From Solimonas aquatica (GTDB lineage: Bacteria; Pseudomonadota; Gammaproteobacteria; Nevskiales; Nevskiaceae), in contig NZ_FOFS01000001.1 of NCBI RefSeq assembly GCF_900111015.1, forward strand, positions 310,001 through 374,000: DNA of 64,000 bases, written 5' to 3'. Position 1 is the first letter of the stretch. The number at the start of each line of letters is the position of its first letter. Of the stretch, positions 1 through 9,123 are shown piece after piece. The translations under genes and the position numbers were made by a program. The notes beneath the pieces were generated by a model. The model ran no database searches and had not been told where the DNA came from. It was given only the letters and a program-made list of their open reading frames with translations.

Positions 1-835
1 CGACCTTGCGCTCCGTGTCGGTCAGCGCCGCCAGGAACTGATCGTGGATATACGCCGAGACCGGAATCCCCATCTGGTTGTTGCTGGCGATTTCCTTGCG
101 GCTTCTGGCGGTCATCCCGCACAGCGCCAGCTGGGTCAGTACCGGCCAGCCCTCGGTGAGATCGGAGATGGTGTCGATTTCGTCCGGGTCCAGATCCTGG
201 CCGTTTCTCAAGGCCAGCGCGGCGATCTCGGCCTGACTCAAGGCCAGTTGTGAAGCGGTGATCCAGCGGATCTCCCCGCGCAGCGTGCCGGCGGCCAGGC
301 CGAGCCCTTCGGCGTTGCGGCTGGTGATCACCAGGCCCAGATTCCGGGGCGAGCCCTGAATCAGGAGGTGCAGACAGCGCATTGCACTGGAGCCTTCCAG
401 CAGATGCGCATCATCGACGAACAGCAGTTGCGGGCTGCGCCGCGCGCGCAGCTCCGCGCCCCAGGTGTCGATGGCGGCTTCCATGTCATCGACCCCACAG
501 AATGCATTGCCGTCGCGTCGGCGGCAGATGTTCATCGCCTCTTCGAGCTTGGCGATGAAAACCGCCGAGTCGCGGCAGTCGGCATCGATCTGCAGCCAGC
601 CGGCGGTGGTATCGCGCTCCACTTGCTGGAACCACTGCAAGGCCAGCGTGGTCTTGCCGTAGCCGGAAGGGGCTATGATGGCGACGATCCTGTCGCTGGC
701 CGACGGCGGCGGCAGCTTGTCGCGGGGCAAGGTGTTCGCCGTGACTCTGCCCAGTCTTCTTTCTTCGGCCGTCGCGCTGTCCGGCCTGCTTTTGCCGCCG
801 GCGCCGGTCGGCGGCCTCTTGAGCTGTGCGTTCAT
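1..835 (-). CDS. MalT/LuxR-type STAND ATPase regulator, 3' part outside window
   Basis: The first 278 codons of a large ATP-dependent transcription regulator; the frame stays open to base 1, so the C-terminal LuxR-type DNA-binding domain is not visible. ATG at 835. A Walker A P-loop (APSGYGKTT) is at residues 55-63 and a Walker B strand (LLFVDDAHLL) at about 137-146, the arrangement of MalT-like STAND proteins, which bind ATP and an inducer before activating transcription. It lies 71 bases beyond the DUF1329 gene and on the same strand as that gene and the MDR oxidoreductase, so it may regulate that group (inference). The family assignment rests on the N-terminal ATPase only. Confidence 0.8.
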   Translation of the reverse strand, partial: MNAQLKRPPTGAGGKSRPDSATAEERRLGRVTANTLPRDKLPPPSASDRIVAIIAPSGYGKTTLALQWFQQVERDTTAGWLQIDADCRDSAVFIAKLEEAMNICRRRDGNAFCGVDDMEAAIDTWGAELRARRSPQLLFVDDAHLLEGSSAMRCLHLLIQGSPRNLGLVITSRNAEGLGLAAGTLRGEIRWITASQLALSQAEIAALALRNGQDLDPDEIDTISDLTEGWPVLTQLALCGMTARSRKEIASNNQMGIPVSAYIHDQFLAALTDTERKV

Positions 836-906
836 GTCAGGCTTCGGGTGGATTGTTCGCATCGCGAGGGCGGCACGCGCCATGCCTTGCTGTTTTTTTC
901 GAACAC

Positions 907-2285
907 TCAGATCTTGCCCAGCCGCATCAGGGCGGTCTGGGTGAGATAGCGTTCAAAAATGGCGGGATTGTTGACGCTGGTCTCGTGCCCGCCTTCAACG
1001 GCGCGGACCTGTTCGAGACGCGTCAGCCGGCCGGTTTGCACATCCGCCGCCGTGACATGCGACCAGCTCCAGTAGGGATGCTGGCCATCCATGAATTTCT
1101 TGCCGCCGGATTCGTAGAGGCTGTAGCAGCCGTCGAAGGAGCGGTAAGGCTGGCCGCGCCGGTCGTAGGTCACCATGCCGACCGGCACCTGGTTTCTGGC
1201 GTCGAACCACACCCGCTTTTTTGAAATCGGCGCCCTGGGAAAACCGGTGGGCTCGGCCTCCACGATGATGACCTCGGGAACCATTTCCACCGTGGTATCC
1301 CAGAACGTGGTGCCGTAGCGGCCGCCGTGGGTCTTGTGTTCCCAGTTGGGATGCTCGGCGTTCCAGCCGCCGGAATACGAGGCCAGAAAGGGGCCGCGAC
1401 CCACGATCCTGAAATTTCCCCAGGTGTGCAGCGGATCGCCGGCCGCCCAGGCATCCGAGAGATAGAGCGAGGTGCCGGGCAGCATCGGCTCGAAACGCTG
1501 ATCGGTCGGAAACTGGCGGATGCGCCGGAACTCCGGAACGTAACCGTAGAGCTGCGGAAAGGTTTTCTGGTCGTAGCTCCAGACATTCAGAAACGAGGTG
1601 CCGCGACCGACAGCGGCGAGACAAAGAACACCGACTGGAAGCGCAGCTTGTCCTTGTGCTCCGGCCAATAAGGCTTGGGATCCATGGTCAGCCTGGCGAC
1701 CGTCATCAGCTCCGCCCAGCCGCCGGTATATTGGTACTGGACCTTGCCGGCGGGATCCACCTCGTACGTCTTGATCGCGTAGAACGAAGCGTCGTGGCGA
1801 CCCCAGCTGAGCGTCTGCGTCGCCATCAGCTCCAGTCCGGATTTGGCATCGGGGAACGGATTGCCGCCGAGCCAGGGCTGGCCATCGGCGGTCACCACAT
1901 TGCCGCGCGGGTCGAAGCGGGCCTTGCCCTGATTGGCCAGTGTCGCCTCCACGTACTGCCATGGCGACAGGCGCATGATGTCGGTCGTGGTCGGCGCAAC
2001 ACTCAGCACCCGCCCCTGCTTGCTGACCTGCTCGTAGCGGATGGGATCGAGCAGATCCTTGACGTGCTCGACGTTCGAAGCGTCGATCCTGTCACCGGGC
2101 TTGATCCGGCCCTTGCTGTACATCTCGATCGACAGCAGCTCATCCGGATAGGCCTTGGACACATCGCCAGTGGCGGCGATGGCATCCCACATCGGCATCA
2201 GCACGCCGGCGGACAGGGTTCCAAGCGCCGCCTCGCTCAGAAACTTGCGACGCGAATAGAATTTGTCGTACCGCTTCAAATGCAT
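907..2285 (-). pseudogene. DUF1329 family protein with Tat signal, frameshifted
   Basis: DUF1329 proteins are exported proteins of roughly 430-460 residues, often found near aromatic or lipid catabolism genes; their role is not established. ATG at 2285 is preceded by AGGAAG seven bases upstream. The N-terminus has a twin-arginine motif (SRRKFL, residues 11-16) and a hydrophobic stretch, so Tat export is predicted. The first half ends at a stop at 1587; the second half (GTSFLNVW onward) continues in another frame to TGA at 907-909. The switch lies near 1590-1615 and equals one missing base, within CGCTGTCGGTCGCGGCACC. Both halves are otherwise uninterrupted, so this is either a recent pseudogene or a sequencing error. 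No catalytic role can be assigned. Confidence 0.8.
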
Positions 2286-2387
2286 GATGGCTTCCTGTGG
2301 GCGACCTCTTCTCCGGCGTGGAACATCCGGATGCGCGCGTGCTGCGGTCCGCTGCCGATGCGCCGGCAGGGACCGTCGCAAGCGCGT

Positions 2388-3413
2388 TCAGGCGTCGGCA
2401 CGAACCACGACATGCCCGTAGGCATTGCTCTCGAACATGGTCTGCAACGCACGCGGCGCGTTCTCCAGACCGTCCACCACGTTCTCGACGACCTGGATCT
2501 CGCCGGCGTTGATCCAGGCGACCATCGCCTTCTTGAACTCCGAGTAGTGCTCTTTGACATGGTCGAAGTTGACCAGGCCCAGCACCTGCAGTCGCTTGAC
2601 CATCACCTCGTTCAAAAACAGCATGGTCCGGTCCGGACCTTCCGGCAGACCCGGCGCGGTATAAAGCGCCTTGAGTCCGGCCACCACCACGCGCGCGCGC
2701 AGATTCAGCAGCGGCAGCACCTTGTCCAGCACATCGCCGCCCACCAGCTCGATGTACAGATCCACGCCCCTGGGGCAGCTTGCCCGCAGCTGCTCGGCGA
2801 AGGTTTCGGAGCGCGAGTCGATGTAGGCGTCGAAGCCGAGCTGTGCCGGCGGCACCGAGCACTGATGCTCACCCAGGGAAATGCCGACCACGCGGGCGCC
2901 CTGCCGTTTTGCCAGCTGCGCGGCGATCTGGGCCAGGCCGCTGTTCGCCGAACCGATCACCACCGTCTCGCCCTGCTGGGCCTTTCCGGTGACCATCACC
3001 GCAAGATAGGCGGTGAATCCGGCGTAACCGAGCGCGCCGGGCACCGAGGCCAGGCGAGGCAGCTGCACCTTCAGCTTGACGGCGCGGCGACCGTCCGTGG
3101 CCACATAGTCCGCCCAGGGAAGCAGCCCCATCACCATGTCTCCGGCAGCAAAATCGGGATTGTCAGAGCTGAGCACCTGCGCCACCGCCAGGCCGTTCAT
3201 GGTTTCGCCCAGCGCCAGCGGCTCGCCCTGCTGCGAGAAGCGCTTCACCTTGCTCAGCAGATAGGGATCCATCGACAGCCACAGGTTGCGCAGCAACATC
3301 TCACCCTTGCCGGCCCTGGGCTTGGGCTCTGTGACCACGCGAAAGCAGTTTGCAGTAGGGATGATGTATCGGGGACGCTCGTCAAGAACAATCCGCCGGT
3401 TTACGTCGTTCAT
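2388..3413 (-). CDS. NADP-dependent zinc-free MDR oxidoreductase (CurA/LTB4DH-like)
   Basis: Predicted NAD(P)H-dependent reductase of the zinc-independent medium-chain dehydrogenase family (CurA / leukotriene B4 dehydrogenase / prostaglandin reductase type), which reduces activated C=C bonds such as those of enones. With the start at ATG 3413 it has 341 residues, the family's usual length, and begins MNDVNRRIVL, like its relatives; an in-frame ATG at 3536 would add 41 residues overlapping a palindrome. Features seen: the LSMDPY motif, the catalytic-domain GYAGFTAY motif, and a nucleotide-binding turn VIGSANSGLAQ where relatives usually have GAAGAVG. No zinc-ligand set is apparent. Downstream on the same strand is the DUF1329 gene (102 bases). 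Substrate unknown. Confidence 0.85.
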   Translation of the reverse strand: MNDVNRRIVLDERPRYIIPTANCFRVVTEPKPRAGKGEMLLRNLWLSMDPYLLSKVKRFSQQGEPLALGETMNGLAVAQVLSSDNPDFAAGDMVMGLLPWADYVATDGRRAVKLKVQLPRLASVPGALGYAGFTAYLAVMVTGKAQQGETVVIGSANSGLAQIAAQLAKRQGARVVGISLGEHQCSVPPAQLGFDAYIDSRSETFAEQLRASCPRGVDLYIELVGGDVLDKVLPLLNLRARVVVAGLKALYTAPGLPEGPDRTMLFLNEVMVKRLQVLGLVNFDHVKEHYSEFKKAMVAWINAGEIQVVENVVDGLENAPRALQTMFESNAYGHVVVRADA

Positions 3414-3526
3414 GTTTTTCATCCACGTGAAATTGATGTTCACCTCTTGGCAAACGCCCATTTTTGGGTCGTCTCCCCCCTGGCTCATGTGGTGCGCGAC
3501 TGTGTCAAGCCAAGCCCACTGTTTGT

Positions 3527-3550
3527 AATCTAACAAACAAATGTTAGAAT
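3527..3550. promoter_or_regulatory. Palindromic operator candidate upstream of the MDR gene
   Basis: Inverted repeat AATCTAACA (3527-3535) and TGTTAGAAT (3542-3550), eight of nine bases pairing around a 6-base spacer. Size and AT-rich symmetry resemble TetR- or MarR-type operators. It lies 114-137 bases upstream of the chosen MDR start, in otherwise GC-rich DNA. No TetR gene is adjacent; the binding protein is unknown. Confidence 0.45.
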
Positions 3551-3812
3551 TGGCTACACCTCGGAAACGAGAGAGCCGGTATTACCAGTTGAAGAGCCTG
3601 CGGACCTCGCAATCTCTTCAAATCTCGCGCTGCATCCAGCCTCTGTTTCGCGACCCGCACCGGGTTCGGCAAGTGCCGCGCGCGATGGCCTGGCTTGCCG
3701 CGCCCGGTTCGGATTCACCGGTAGCGTCCGAACGGCACAACAACAACAGCAGCACCGGCGCAAACAACCAGAAACGTATCCCCGCCCCGCTGCGCAGAAC
3801 CGGGAAAGGCGC

Positions 3813-4115
3813 GACGCGAAACTGTCGACGAGCGTCAAAATCGTGGAAGTGGGTTCATGCGATGGTCTGCAGAATGAGCCGGGCCAGATTGATTGCGAGC
3901 CGAAACTCGAACTTATTAAACGAATGGCTGATTCCGGCTTGCGGCATATCGAGGCAACCGCCTCCGTATCGCCCAAGTGGGTTCCGCAAATGGCGGATCA
4001 CAGCGCCGTCATGTGCGGCGTGCACCGGGATGCTGGCGTGCGCTACTCGGTATTGACGCCCCATCTCCAGGGATTCGAGGCGGCGGTGGCCGCGCAGGCA
4101 CCGGCGATTTCATTT
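3813..4115 (+). pseudogene. mvaB: hydroxymethylglutaryl-CoA lyase N-terminal remnant
   Basis: The reading frame through 3813-4110 encodes KLSTSVKIVEVG, DGLQNEPG, HIEAT, VSPKWVPQMADH and RYSVLTPHLQGFEAA, the conserved start of HMG-CoA lyase, a leucine-catabolism enzyme that splits HMG-CoA into acetyl-CoA and acetoacetate. There is no good start codon upstream, the active-site segment reads VGSCDGLQNE where the family has VGPRDGLQNE (so the catalytic Arg is Cys), and similarity stops near 4110, about 95 residues in, after which other frames give only garbled sequence. It is a decayed 5' fragment. The remaining sequence in the MDR-AraC gap (3551-3812 and 4116-4396) holds nothing I recognise. Confidence 0.7.
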
Positions 4116-4396
4116 GCGGTGTATTGCAACGCACTACGCGTTTTCGCGTGGCACCGGCACGCGGAGCAAAATGCATGGTGGCAACGAGTTCTGCCTGGCT
4201 TCGTCGCTCGCTGCACGCCTCACTGTAACCTTGCAAGTGATTATTTTTTGGTACACATTGCGAGCAGAGTCACAAACCAGATATAAAAGAAATCGATATC
4301 CGGAACGCCAGCGCTGTCTTAACCTACAACGTCATTTGGGATTCTGCCGGAACCACAGATCAAGACATCATGAATTGACCAAAGGAAAAATGTGCC

Positions 4397-5395
4397 ATGC
4401 GTACCTGGACCACTTTAAATTTGGCAGCTCACGAGCAATACAGCTACTGGCGGGAAGTCATCTGCCTGGCATACACGGTTCTTGATCCGGTCTGCCGCGA
4501 ACGCGATTCCTTCGAAAGCACGGTCAGGGCCACCGAAATCGGCGGCCTGACGATTTCCGACACGGTCTCGAAAGCACAGACCGTCATCCGCGGCAAGCAC
4601 GAAATCCGCAGGCTGATGACAGAGGACTTCTACGTCATCCTGCAGCTCGACGGCCGTTGCAAGGTCTCCCAGCACAATCGCGAGAGCGTGATCTCGGCGG
4701 GCGACTTCGTGATGGTCGACGCCTCGGAGCCTTTCGACATCGCGTTCGAGGATTTCAACATCCTCACCTTCAGCATTCCCCATCAGCGTCTGCTGCCCCT
4801 GCTGCGGTCGGCGCAGGATGCGGTGGCCGTGCGTGGCTCCGCCGCGTCCAGCATCAGCCCGCTGACGCGCTCTTACCTGCAGTCGCTCAAGGACGCCTCG
4901 GAGGACTGGCCCGAGCAGGTGAAGGACGTCACCACCTCCCATCTGCTCAATCTTCTGGCCTTGACTTTCGGGCCTGCGGCCAATACCGAGAGCCGAAGCT
5001 CGGAGCGGCATGCGTTGAAGGTGGCCATCGATCGTTACATCGATGCCAATCTCGCCAACCCGCAGCTGTCGGTCGCCATGGTCGCCGGTCACTTCCATCT
5101 GTCGCCGCGCAGCCTGCACCGGCTGTTCGAGCTGAGCGGCCAGTCATTCACGCAGATGATTCTGGACAAGCGACTCGGGCGCGCGGCGGCGATGCTCAAG
5201 GACACCGCCCGCGAACTCTCGGTCTCGGAGGTCGCCTACCGCGCCGGCTTCAGCGACCTCTCGCATTTCTGCAAGACCTTCAGCCGGCGCTACGGCATTT
5301 CGGCCAGCCAGTTCCGCCGCGCCCCGTATGAACCGCTCAATCTTCCCGCAGAGCCGGGCTATACCCCGGGGATCATCCTGCCGCCGTCTTCCTGA
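4397..5395 (+). CDS. AraC-family transcriptional regulator
   Basis: A 332-residue regulator with an N-terminal AraC-binding-like sensor domain (about residues 20-190) and a C-terminal double helix-turn-helix AraC domain (about 215-315) containing the signatures SVAMVAGHFHLSPRSLHRLF and VAYRAGFSDLSHFCKTF. Length and layout match the AraC_binding_2 group (FeaR/AlkR-like), which often controls aromatic or alkane catabolism. ATG at 4397 follows AAAGGAAAAA, a plausible ribosome site. It is divergent from the oxidoreductase group and separated from it by the mvaB remnant, so its target is not obvious. Confidence 0.9.
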   Translation: MRTWTTLNLAAHEQYSYWREVICLAYTVLDPVCRERDSFESTVRATEIGGLTISDTVSKAQTVIRGKHEIRRLMTEDFYVILQLDGRCKVSQHNRESVISAGDFVMVDASEPFDIAFEDFNILTFSIPHQRLLPLLRSAQDAVAVRGSAASSISPLTRSYLQSLKDASEDWPEQVKDVTTSHLLNLLALTFGPAANTESRSSERHALKVAIDRYIDANLANPQLSVAMVAGHFHLSPRSLHRLFELSGQSFTQMILDKRLGRAAAMLKDTARELSVSEVAYRAGFSDLSHFCKTFSRRYGISASQFRRAPYEPLNLPAEPGYTPGIILPPSS

Positions 5396-5462
5396 GCGGG
5401 TGCAGTCATCCGTTTGCCTGGGCAGCCGAGCTTCCGCCCGACGCCGGTACGCCGCCCAGACT

Positions 5463-6149
5463 TCAGCCAAGTGCCGTGAAGCGCGGGAACAGCAGATTGT
5501 TCTCCAGGTGGATGTGTTCCATCAGATCGTCGATCAGCTTGCGCACCCCGGTGTAGAGCGCGCGCCAGGTGGCGCAGGCCTCGGCGGGTGCCTGGGTCTG
5601 GTGCGCCAGATGCTCCAGGCGGCGCAGGCGCTCGCCATGCTCGTCGTGCTCGTGGCGCATCATCTGGATCGGCTGCGCCAGCGCCACAAAGCCGGTGCTC
5701 ATCATCGGGAACAGTACTTTCTCTTCCTTCTGCATATGCGCGTCCAGTTCCTGCGCCAGCTCGCGCAGGGCCTCGGCCAGGCCGGCGGGAACCTCCGGAT
5801 GCTGGCGATGCACTGCCTCCACGCGCGCGGCCAGCCGGATCAGCTCCGGCAGCTCGCGGCGATGCACTTCGTGATAGCGGCGCAGGATGTGATCGATCAG
5901 CGCCGGGGTCTCGCCGGGGGCGCTGGCCGCGGCGCCCGGATCCAGCCCCTGCAATGCCCCCAGCAGCTCGTTCAAGGGCAGATTGCGGCGCGCGGCCGCC
6001 TCCTGCAGGGAGGCATTGCCGCCGCAGCAGAAGTCGAGCTTGTAGCGGCGAAACACGGCGGTGGCGCCGGGCAGCTGCGCCGCGATCTCACCGAGGCGGC
6101 GCTGGCTCAAAGAGTCGGCCGCTTCCGCAGCCGCAAGATCGATGCTCAT
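5463..6149 (-). CDS. ytfE: iron-sulfur cluster repair di-iron protein YtfE/RIC
   Basis: The 228-residue protein has an N-terminal ScdA_N domain (FRRYKLDFCCGGNASLQEA, about residues 33-51) and a C-terminal hemerythrin-like domain with ligand histidines in HEVHRRELPEL, DAHMQKEEKVLFP, RHEHDEHGE and EHIHLENNLLFP. YtfE/RIC proteins are cytoplasmic di-iron proteins that help restore iron-sulfur clusters damaged by nitric oxide or oxidants. It lies about 100 bases downstream of nsrR on the same strand, and an NsrR-like site lies about 55-75 bases upstream of its ATG, so NO-induced derepression is expected. Length is normal. Confidence 0.93.
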   Translation of the reverse strand: MSIDLAAAEAADSLSQRRLGEIAAQLPGATAVFRRYKLDFCCGGNASLQEAAARRNLPLNELLGALQGLDPGAAASAPGETPALIDHILRRYHEVHRRELPELIRLAARVEAVHRQHPEVPAGLAEALRELAQELDAHMQKEEKVLFPMMSTGFVALAQPIQMMRHEHDEHGERLRRLEHLAHQTQAPAEACATWRALYTGVRKLIDDLMEHIHLENNLLFPRFTALG

Positions 6150-6202
6150 GGGTCCTGAATCCTCGCAATGCCGGCAGGCCTCGCCCGCCCTGGCAAGCCA
6201 CT

Positions 6203-6225
6203 ATCAGGTATTTCTTATACTTCTT
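6203..6225 (-). promoter_or_regulatory. NsrR-like operator upstream of ytfE
   Basis: On the minus strand this 23-base stretch reads AAGAAGTATAA followed by G and AAATACCTGAT. Against the gammaproteobacterial NsrR consensus AAGATGYATTT-N-AAATRCATCTT, 16 of 22 defined positions agree by hand alignment. It sits in the ytfE promoter region. Confidence 0.5.
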
Positions 6226-6250
6226 TATTGACGCCGATCAAGCCGCGTGC

Positions 6251-6757
6251 TCAGGCCGGTGGCGCGGCGCTGCGGCGCCGGCCGCGGGCCGGCTTCACCG
6301 GCTCGACGACGACGGGAATCTCGGCCAGCAGATCGCGGAAGCGCTTGTTGCGCGCGGGTGATTCGCAGAGCTGCGCCAGACTGCGCTGGTCCAGCACGCG
6401 CAGGAAAGCCGCCATCGCCTCGTGCAGCGCCCCCTTGAGCGTGCAGCAGGGACTCACCATGCAGGTGTTGCTTTCGCGTTCGAAGCATTCCACCAGGGCA
6501 AAGCTGTCTTCGGTGGCACGCACCACCTCGCCTACGCTGATGGCCGCCGCCGGCTTGGCCAGCTGCAGGCCGCCGCCACGCCCGCGCAGGCTCTCCACCA
6601 GACCGGCGCCCACCAGGGTCAGCACCACTTTCATCAGGTGATTGCGCGACACCCGATACCGCGTGGCCACCTCTTCGATGGTGTGCAGACGGTCCGGCTC
6701 CAGCGCCAGCAGCATCAGCAGGCGCAAGGCATAGTCGGTGTGGGTGGTCAGACGCAC
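6251..6757 (-). CDS. nsrR: NsrR-type Rrf2-family NO-sensing repressor
   Basis: A 168-residue Rrf2-family repressor. The N-terminal winged helix begins MRLTTHTDYALRLLM and contains the NHLMKVV recognition region and the wing GRGGGLQLAKP. The [Fe-S] ligand region reads CFERESNTCMVSPCCTLKG, the NsrR pattern of three cysteines (C-x7-C-x4/5-C) that holds a nitric oxide-sensitive cluster; IscR spacing differs. NO destroys or nitrosylates the cluster and lifts repression. It is divergent from norZ (147 bases between starts) and upstream of ytfE. A basic, Arg-rich tail ends the protein. Confidence 0.88.
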   Translation of the reverse strand: MRLTTHTDYALRLLMLLALEPDRLHTIEEVATRYRVSRNHLMKVVLTLVGAGLVESLRGRGGGLQLAKPAAAISVGEVVRATEDSFALVECFERESNTCMVSPCCTLKGALHEAMAAFLRVLDQRSLAQLCESPARNKRFRDLLAEIPVVVEPVKPARGRRRSAAPPA

Positions 6758-6845
6758 GGCGGTCTCCCGGCAAATGGACGGCGCCTTATAGCACGGACCG
6801 GGCAGCGCCCGGTGCGCCCCGGGCCCCGCGGATTGACCCCGATAA

Positions 6846-6868
6846 AAGATGCACTATAAATACTACTT
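6846..6868 (+). promoter_or_regulatory. NsrR-like operator upstream of norZ
   Basis: AAGATGCACTA-T-AAATACTACTT. By hand, 18 of 22 defined positions match AAGATGYATTT-N-AAATRCATCTT, the best match in the window. It lies 37-59 bases upstream of the norZ ATG and about 90 bases from the divergent nsrR start, so it could serve both. Confidence 0.65.
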
Positions 6869-6904
6869 TAATGTGACTCCGGCATCGTGCACCAGGAGCT
6901 CATC

Positions 6905-8723
6905 ATGAAGGTTCAGAGTTCCCGCCGGTTGTGGTACTGGCTGGCCATCGTATTCGTGGCTTCGTTCGCCACCCTGTTGTGGGTGGGATGCGAGATCTAT
7001 CTGCAGAAGCCGCCGATTCCGGCGCGGGTGCTGGCCGGCGACGGCAGCACGCTCTACACCGGCGCACAGATCCGTCGCGGTCAGGCGGTGTGGATGGCCG
7101 CCGGCGGCCAGGAGCTGGGCTCGCTCTGGGGTCATGGCAGCTATGTCGCCTCCGACGGGTCGGCGGACTGGCTGCATCGCGAAGCCGTGACGCTGCGGGC
7201 ATCGCTGCGATGATCGGCTATCACGCCCGACAAGGGGCGCATGAACCGCAGCCGGTGCCAGCCAGCGATCCCCTGCTGGGCACGAGCGCCACGCCTTCGA
7301 TGAAGGCCACCGGCAAGTATTTCCTCACCGTGATCGGCCTGTTTCTGGCGCAGATCGGACTGGGCGCGATCACCGCGCACTACGCGGTGGAAGGCCGCGC
7401 CTTCTTCGGCATTCCGCTCGCCGATGTGCTGCCCTACACCGTCACCCGCACCTGGCACACGCAGCTGGGCGTGTACTGGATCGCCACCGCCTGGCTGGGC
7501 ACCGGTCTGTACATTGCGCCGCTGCTGTCCGGCCACGAGCCGAAGCTCCAGCGCCTGGGCGTGAATCTGTTGTGGCTGGCGCTGCTGGTCGTCGTGGTCG
7601 GTTCCAGCTTCAGCGGCTGGCTCACCGCCATGCACAAGATCGGCGTGGATCGCTCGTTCTGGTTCGGCAGCCAGAATCTGGAGTTCACTGCGCCGGGCCG
7701 CTTCTGGCAGATCCTGCTGTTCGCGGGCCTGCTGTTCTGGCTGCTGCTGATGGGCCGCGCCCTGTGGCCGGCGCTGACCCGCCCGTCCGAAAGCCGCGGC
7801 CTGATTGCGATGGTCTTCGTCTCCGCCATCTGCATCGGGCTGTTCTACGCCAGCTCGCTGAGCTGGAGCGCGCACACCCACTACTCCATCATCGAATACT
7901 GGCGCTGGTGGCTGGTGCACCTGTGGGTGGAAGGCTTTTTCGAAGTGTTCGCCACTGCGGTGATCGCCCTGATCTTCACCAGGCTCGGCCTGGTGCCGGC
8001 GGCCAGCGCCAATCGCGCCGTGGTGTTTTCCACCATCGTGTTCCTGTTCGGCACCATCTCTACTTCACCGGCACCCCCACCGCCGTGATTGCGCTGGGCT
8101 CGGTGTTTTCGGCGCTGGAAGTGGTGCCGCTGTCGCTGGTGGGCTTCGAGGCCTGCGAGAACTACCGCCTGAGCCAGGCGCAGCCCTGGGTGGCCCGCTA
8201 TCGCTGGACCATTCTCTGCTTCGTGGCGGTGGCGTTCTGGAATCTGCTGGGTGCGGGCCTGCTGGGCTTCACCATCAATCCGCCGATCTCGCTGTACTAC
8301 GTGCAGGGCCTGAACCTCACGCCCACGCACGGTCACGCCGCGCTGTTCGGTGTCTACGGCATGCTCGGCATTGGCCTGATGCTGTTCTGCCTGCGCGGCC
8401 TCACGGCCCGCGCCGCCTGGTCCGAGCCCCTGCTCAAGACCATGTTCTGGTCGCTCAATATCGGTCTGGCGATGATGGTGTTCCTGTCGCTGCTGCCGAT
8501 GGGGCTTTATCAGGCCTATGAGGCCATCGCGCACGGCTACTGGTTCGCCCGTTCGCCGGCGGTGGTGCATTCGCCCTTGATCGAACACCTGGCCTGGCTG
8601 CGCGTGCCGGGCGACATCGTGTTCGCGGTGGGCGGCATCGCCCTGGGTCTGTTCGCCTTGCGGCTTCATACGGCGGGCCGGCGGGCCTTGCCGATCGGCA
8701 AGGCGGCGAACCAGCAGGCCTGA
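6905..8723 (+). pseudogene. norZ: quinol-dependent nitric oxide reductase, two internal deletions
   Basis: Single-subunit qNOR normally has about 750 residues and reduces two NO to N2O using quinol. ATG 6905 follows AGGAGC. Frame 1 encodes the N-terminal helix and QELGSLWGHGSY, then stops at 7211-7213 after ADWLHREAV; the next recognisable segment (AAMIGYHARQ, transmembrane region) is in another frame, so about 150 residues of the periplasmic domain are missing. The second segment carries TRTWHTQLG and VHLWVEGFFEVF. Near 8050-8057 about 19 bases are missing relative to the usual FLFGGIIGTFHHLYF, and the third frame continues from HHLYFTGTP through PTHGHAALFGVYG to TGA at 8721-8723. All core haem and FeB histidines are still encoded but in three frames. 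Confidence 0.88.
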
Positions 8724-8880
8724 ACCTCGTGTGCGGCGCGGCGGGCTTATTGACCGATGTCAAAACCCCACCGCGCCGGCCATGCGATGGTGACCCGCGT
8801 CGTCACGCTTGGCACATCGTCAGGGACCCTGTACGTTCCCTGGCGTGCGGCGTTTTTGCCCGCACCGCAGGAGGGTCCGC

Positions 8881-9117
8881 ATGAGCACACCGCTTTCCGA
8901 TGATCCCCAGCCCAGCACGGTCCTCGCCAATCTCGCGGCCGCGCACAAGGCCTGGAGCCGCCCCGATGCGCAGCACAAACGGATGATGATCGAACAGATC
9001 GCCTACGCCATGGCCATGCGCCGCGGCTTTGCCCCGGGCAAGGAGTTGCAGGACTGGCTCGCGGCCGAAGCGGAGGTGGAGGACATCCTCAAGGGCGAAG
9101 GCTTCTGCGGCGACTGA
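8881..9117 (+). CDS. DUF2934 domain small protein
   Basis: A 78-residue cytoplasmic protein. ATG 8881 has a strong ribosome site (GCAGGAGGG, 6 bases upstream). Residues 38-66 (MIEQIAYAMAMRRG ... KELQDWLAAEAEV) match the DUF2934 pattern IRxxAYxxWExxG...DxxDWLxAExEL. Function of the family is unknown. It ends six bases before the convergent hydroxylase-like gene. Confidence 0.75.
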   Translation: MSTPLSDDPQPSTVLANLAAAHKAWSRPDAQHKRMMIEQIAYAMAMRRGFAPGKELQDWLAAEAEVEDILKGEGFCGD

Positions 9118-9123
9118 GCCTCT

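Noticed and set aside
1656-3533. A 625-codon plus-strand open frame
   Set aside because: It lies antisense to the DUF1329 and MDR genes, whose minus-strand products match known families; His/Arg-rich composition is typical of a shadow frame in GC-rich DNA.
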